Shown here: in pieces, positions 4,407 to 7,561 of the stretch
Position numbering within the stretch: position 1 is the first letter of the stretch
Layout of the letters: the number at the start of each line of letters is the position of its first letter
Source: JAUXEH01 sp965602945
GTDB lineage: Bacteria > Acidobacteriota > Aminicenantia > Aminicenantales > Aminicenantaceae
Reading direction: 5' to 3'
NCBI GenBank assembly: GCA_965602945.1
Contig: CBFDBC010000183.1
Span: 1-7,561 of the forward strand
DNA: 7,561 nt
The notes under the pieces: model-generated
Seen by the model: only the letters and a program-made list of their open reading frames with translations
Databases searched by the model: none
Told to the model about the DNA's origin: nothing
Made by a program: the position numbers and the translations under genes

Positions 4407-6491
4407 ATGAAGAACAGAAAGAGACTCTTGAGCCTGGGGCTCGTGCTGGTATGTTTGGGCGCACATGCGATGTCGGCCCAGGAAAAACTCAGGGAGGAGG
4501 AGCTGGGGCCCCGATTCCAGGAATTCCTCACCTCGACCCGATACATCATCCTTCCTCAGGAGAAGGAAGTGTTCATGCAGCTGACTTCGGACCGCGACCG
4601 GGATGCCTTCGTGCGCACCTTCTGGAAGCAGCGTGACCCCACGCCGGGAACACCCCAGAACGAGCGCAAGGAGGAGCACATCCGCCGTCTCAACCATGCC
4701 AACAAGACCTTCAGCCGCCAGACCGTCCGTCCGGGCTGGATGACGGACATGGGCCGTTTCTACATCATGCTGGGTGAGCCCACCAGTTACGAGAGGATCC
4801 CCAGCTCGCTCGACCTCTACCCCATCGAGATCTGGTACTATCACGGGGATGCGGCCAAGGGACAGCCCACCTATTTCGCGCTGGTGTTCTTCCAGCGCGG
4901 GGGAGCCGGGGAGTACAAGCTGTATTCTCCGGTCAGTGACGGCCCGATGGCCCTCATGGTGTTTGGGCGGCATTTCGACCCCGGTGACTACGAATCCATG
5001 TTTGAGTACCTGCGCCTGCGGGTCCCGACCCTGGCCCTGGTGTCCCTGAGCATGGTCCCGGGAGACATCCCCTACAACTGGGTCCCCTCGGTCCAGCACA
5101 ACATCATGCTGGCCGAGATCATCGACTCGGTCAAGAAAGAGGTCAATCCCACCTATGCCACCAATTTCCTGGAATACAAAACCATGGTCAGCACGGAATA
5201 CATGGAAAACTTCGTGAAGAGCACCACGGAGCTGGCCTTTATCAAAGACCCGCTCATGGATATCACTTTCCTTCACTTTTCCGTCCTGCCCGAGCAGATC
5301 TCCATCGATTACTACGAGCCCAACGACCAGTATTTCTGTAATTTCTCCCTGACCGTAAACCTGAAACTGGACGAGAAGATCATCTTCCAGTACACACGCG
5401 AGTTCCCCCTCTACTTCAAGGAAGAGGAGCTCAGCCACATCCAGAGCAACGGCATCGCCATCGAGGATTCCTTTCCCATGATAGAGGGGCAGTACCACCT
5501 GACCATCCTGCTGCAGAATTCTGTAGGTAAGGAATTCACCGTTTTCGAGAGGGAGATCTCCGCACCCGGTGATTCGGACAGGCCCTGGCTCATGCAGCCG
5601 CTTCTGGGCTACAATATCCAGAGTTTCCGGCGCGACCTGCACATCCCCTTCAAGGTCCTGGAACATAAGGTCGTTATGGACCCCAAGCATACCTTTGCGG
5701 CCGCCGAGAACATCTCGTTCCTGCTCAACATTTCGAATGTGACCCAGGATCTCTGGGAAAGCGGTCGGCTCCGGGTCGAGATCAAGGGGTTGAGGCCCGT
5801 GGATCCGGCGGTCAAGTCCTTTGACGTGAACCTGCGGAATATCCCGTTCCACAGAACCCTGACAGTCACGCAGGAGATCGACGGGAGCGAACTCCCCCCG
5901 GATTACTACGAGATCGAGATGTTCCTGATGGACGGCGAGGGCCGAACCCTGGACCAGAAAAAGACCGGCTTCACGGTCTCGACCCAGGCCGTGCTGGCCC
6001 ATCCCATCGCCAAGGCCAAGGCGTTCCCGCTCTCCCGCAGCTATCTCTATTTCTTCTCGCAGGCCCGCCAGGCGGAGGAAACACAGAACTGGGAGCTGGC
6101 GGAGGAGATCTATCGGAAGGCCCACGGGGCCAACCCGGAGTACAAGCAGGGGATCGTGGATTACGCCAACTTCCTGTTCAAGATCGAACAGTTCGACCGG
6201 AGTATGGAGATCATCGAGCCTCTCCGGGACGACAAGGAAATGCGATTCCAGTATTTCCTGGTCAGGGGCCGGGCGTTGATGGGCAAAGAGCAGTATCAGG
6301 AGGCGGTCGACAGCCTCCTGCAGGGGAACGAGATATACAACAGCGACACCGGGCTGCTCAATTCTTTGGGCATATGCTATAAGAACCTGGGAGAAAGCCA
6401 GAGTGCGCTGGACGCCCTCAACGCATCCTTGAGGCTCAACCCGGCTCAGGATGACGTCAAGGCTCTGATCGCGGAGATCGAGAAAAAGTAG
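4407..6491 (+). CDS. Secreted GWxTD-domain protein with C-terminal TPRs
   Basis: This 694-residue protein could start instead at the ATG at 4386, giving 701 residues. Residues 1-24 are a signal peptide: MKNRKR, hydrophobic 7-19, likely cleavage MSA|Q. Residues about 46-195 are the GWxTD domain with the canonical motif at 110-114 (GWMTD). It is preceded by FVRTFWKQRDPTPGT (68-82) and RRLNHANKTF (93-102) and followed by GRFYIMLGEP and EIWYYH. A middle region of about 290-525 looks beta-rich and contains the PPDYYEIEMFLMDGEGR type of strand-turn-strand. Residues about 547-682 hold three to four TPR-like repeats, including NWELAEEIYRKAHGANPEY and GICYKNLGESQSALDALNASLRLNP. No enzymatic motif was recognised. 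Gene order and shared domains suggest it acts with the GWxTD lipoprotein and the sulfatase-fold enzyme in the envelope, which is inference. The preceding gap of 94 nt holds a hairpin but no convincing promoter. It is the last + strand gene and faces a convergent gene. Confidence 0.9.
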   Translation: MKNRKRLLSLGLVLVCLGAHAMSAQEKLREEELGPRFQEFLTSTRYIILPQEKEVFMQLTSDRDRDAFVRTFWKQRDPTPGTPQNERKEEHIRRLNHANKTFSRQTVRPGWMTDMGRFYIMLGEPTSYERIPSSLDLYPIEIWYYHGDAAKGQPTYFALVFFQRGGAGEYKLYSPVSDGPMALMVFGRHFDPGDYESMFEYLRLRVPTLALVSLSMVPGDIPYNWVPSVQHNIMLAEIIDSVKKEVNPTYATNFLEYKTMVSTEYMENFVKSTTELAFIKDPLMDITFLHFSVLPEQISIDYYEPNDQYFCNFSLTVNLKLDEKIIFQYTREFPLYFKEEELSHIQSNGIAIEDSFPMIEGQYHLTILLQNSVGKEFTVFEREISAPGDSDRPWLMQPLLGYNIQSFRRDLHIPFKVLEHKVVMDPKHTFAAAENISFLLNISNVTQDLWESGRLRVEIKGLRPVDPAVKSFDVNLRNIPFHRTLTVTQEIDGSELPPDYYEIEMFLMDGEGRTLDQKKTGFTVSTQAVLAHPIAKAKAFPLSRSYLYFFSQARQAEETQNWELAEEIYRKAHGANPEYKQGIVDYANFLFKIEQFDRSMEIIEPLRDDKEMRFQYFLVRGRALMGKEQYQEAVDSLLQGNEIYNSDTGLLNSLGICYKNLGESQSALDALNASLRLNPAQDDVKALIAEIEKK

Positions 6492-6504
6492 GGGAGAGGA
6501 GAAC

Positions 6505-6526
6505 GGCCCCCTCCGGAGAGAGGGCC
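6505..6526. terminator. Possible hairpin between convergent genes
   Basis: GGCCC (6505-6509) pairs with GGGCC (6522-6526). After one C/A mismatch, CTC (6511-6513) pairs with GAG (6518-6520) around a CGGA loop. It is centrally placed in the 43-nt gap between two convergent stop codons, where a bidirectional terminator would be expected. Neither side has a T-run, so intrinsic termination is doubtful. Confidence 0.25.
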
Positions 6527-6534
6527 CGGCAGGC

Positions 6535-7561
6535 TTACTTCACTTCGAAATTGATGAGCTGTGTCAGCGTCTTGCCGGACAGCTTGTCATTCACAACGAT
6601 CGACAGGGCATAGGCTCCGGGTTCCAGATCCTTCTGTTCCTGCCTCTCGGTGGTTTTTCCATCCTTGGTGGTCTTGATCAGGACCGTTCTTTTCAGGGGC
6701 AGCGGCTGGCTGACCAGGTTCAGGTCATAGTTGGTCACGGCGTAGCGGATGACCGCTTCCTCGTCCTGGATCACCTCGTAGGTGACCTCGATGTCGTAGC
6801 GGCCCTGCTCGTTGGGCTGGGCTCCGAAGATGGAGAAGAACACATCCAGGTTGTCTCCGGCGGTGAACACGTTGTCCAGGTTGGTTTCGATCTGGAGCAC
6901 GGAATAGGTGAAGATCCCTCTGTGGATCTCGGAGCGTGTCTCGGCAGCGGACATGCGATCCAGCTTCTTGATGAAGAAGACCGGAGTGGTGCCGAGCTCT
7001 TCCGTGTAGCCCATGGGATTGGGGAGGGAGAACTCGTAATACTGTGTCCCGATCCTCTGGAGGTCCGGCGAGGTGATGGCCATGGACAGGAGGTATCTTC
7101 CGGGGGCCAGGGGATAGCCTGTAGTATAGACCTCTTCCTTTTCGGCGTCATAGCTGCCGCCGTCGACCTGGATGTTCAGCGGGATGTAGACTTCCTTGGA
7201 GAAAGTCCCGTCCAGCTGCTGGTAGTGCAGGAACACATGATTGCGTGCCTGAAGCAGCGCAGGCTGGGACTCGAAGGAGGTGACCTCCTGTTCTTCCTGA
7301 GCGCCTTCCTTCTTGGCGGCGGGCTGTGCCGGGGCGGCGAAACCGAGATCCGCGTTTTTCACCTTGAAAAAGATCACGCGGTGCAGGTTCATCTGGGCGG
7401 GCAGATACAGGTCTTTGTCCAGGAAAGTGAACGGGATATCCAGGCGGGGCTGGCGGGTCTGTGCGCCCTGTTGAAGGACGGTCCTAACCTGTTCCGGGAT
7501 GACGACCGGTTCTTCCTGTTGGGCCTGCTGCTCTTCCTGAGCGGTCAGTGCGGGCACCGTG
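6535..7561 (-). CDS. Secreted beta-rich protein of unknown function, 5' end beyond the window
   Basis: The reading frame stays open to the right edge. The first in-frame start-like codon in view is GTG at 7557, but it sits in VPALTAQEEQ, which looks like the end of a signal peptide (cleavage LTA|Q). The true start is therefore probably upstream, outside the window. The visible 340 residues comprise a Gln/Glu-rich mature N-terminus (7-35), a segment with DIPFTFLDKDLYLP (40-53), an Ala/Pro/Lys/Glu linker (about 73-92), and then a beta-strand-rich region with two PGxYxLS turns: APGRYLLSMAI (151-161) and EPGAYALSIVV (312-322). It ends in LINFEVK. No GWxTD motif, TPR or catalytic motif is seen. 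The C-terminal layout (FTAGDNLDVFFSI, a long strand pair, then PGAYALSIVVND) resembles the middle of the GWxTD-TPR protein across the gap (TFAAAENISFLLNI to PPDYYEIEMFLMDG), suggesting a shared beta-sandwich module. The gene is convergent with the operon and ends 43 nt from it. The function is unknown. Confidence 0.85.
   Translation of the reverse strand, partial: TVPALTAQEEQQAQQEEPVVIPEQVRTVLQQGAQTRQPRLDIPFTFLDKDLYLPAQMNLHRVIFFKVKNADLGFAAPAQPAAKKEGAQEEQEVTSFESQPALLQARNHVFLHYQQLDGTFSKEVYIPLNIQVDGGSYDAEKEEVYTTGYPLAPGRYLLSMAITSPDLQRIGTQYYEFSLPNPMGYTEELGTTPVFFIKKLDRMSAAETRSEIHRGIFTYSVLQIETNLDNVFTAGDNLDVFFSIFGAQPNEQGRYDIEVTYEVIQDEEAVIRYAVTNYDLNLVSQPLPLKRTVLIKTTKDGKTTERQEQKDLEPGAYALSIVVNDKLSGKTLTQLINFEVK

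Noticed and set aside
4344..6125. Antisense open frame of 593 codons opposite the GWxTD-TPR gene
   Set aside because: It is in exact codon register with a convincing gene that has a signal peptide, the GWxTD motif and TPRs. Its translation has no recognisable motif or export signal, and its openness follows from the rarity of TTA, CTA and TCA codons.

Overview
The window is about 60% G+C by eye and densely coding. It looks like a chromosomal segment from the Acidobacteriota / Candidatus Aminicenantes part of the bacterial tree. This is inferred from the gene content, since there is no rRNA or other marker. Two GWxTD-domain proteins side by side, a sulfatase-fold enzyme fused to TPRs, and a secreted TPR protein with a carboxypeptidase-regulatory-like domain form a combination I associate with those phyla.

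Layout. Positions 1-206 are non-coding: a strong intrinsic terminator for something upstream (43-79), a near-perfect GGGGTCAGG-type palindrome (78-102), a small 7-bp palindrome, and a good sigma70-type promoter (-35 TTGAAG, 17 bp, -10 TACAAT). Four genes then run on the + strand. They are a secreted carboxypeptidase-regulatory-like/TPR protein (207-1130), a sulfatase-fold enzyme with C-terminal TPRs (1224-3371), a GWxTD-type lipoprotein (3359-4312, overlapping the previous gene by 13 nt), and a larger secreted GWxTD protein with C-terminal TPRs (4407-6491). On the - strand a fifth gene converges on them (6535-7561). It encodes a secreted, mostly beta-strand protein of unknown function, and its 5' end lies beyond the right edge of the window.

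How they may work together. All five products appear to leave the cytoplasm (signal peptide, signal anchor or lipobox). Three of the four + strand products carry TPRs and two carry GWxTD domains. The tight spacing and the single clear promoter suggest one operon for an envelope-associated assembly: a membrane-anchored alkaline-phosphatase-superfamily enzyme with several periplasmic or outer-membrane scaffold proteins. The enzyme has Thr where sulfatases have the formylglycine-forming Cys, so desulfation is not its likely chemistry. A phospho-transfer or phosphodiesterase-type reaction with a Thr nucleophile is more plausible. The substrate and the role of the GWxTD proteins cannot be read from the sequence.

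No tRNA, rRNA, CRISPR array, transposase gene or prophage gene was seen.
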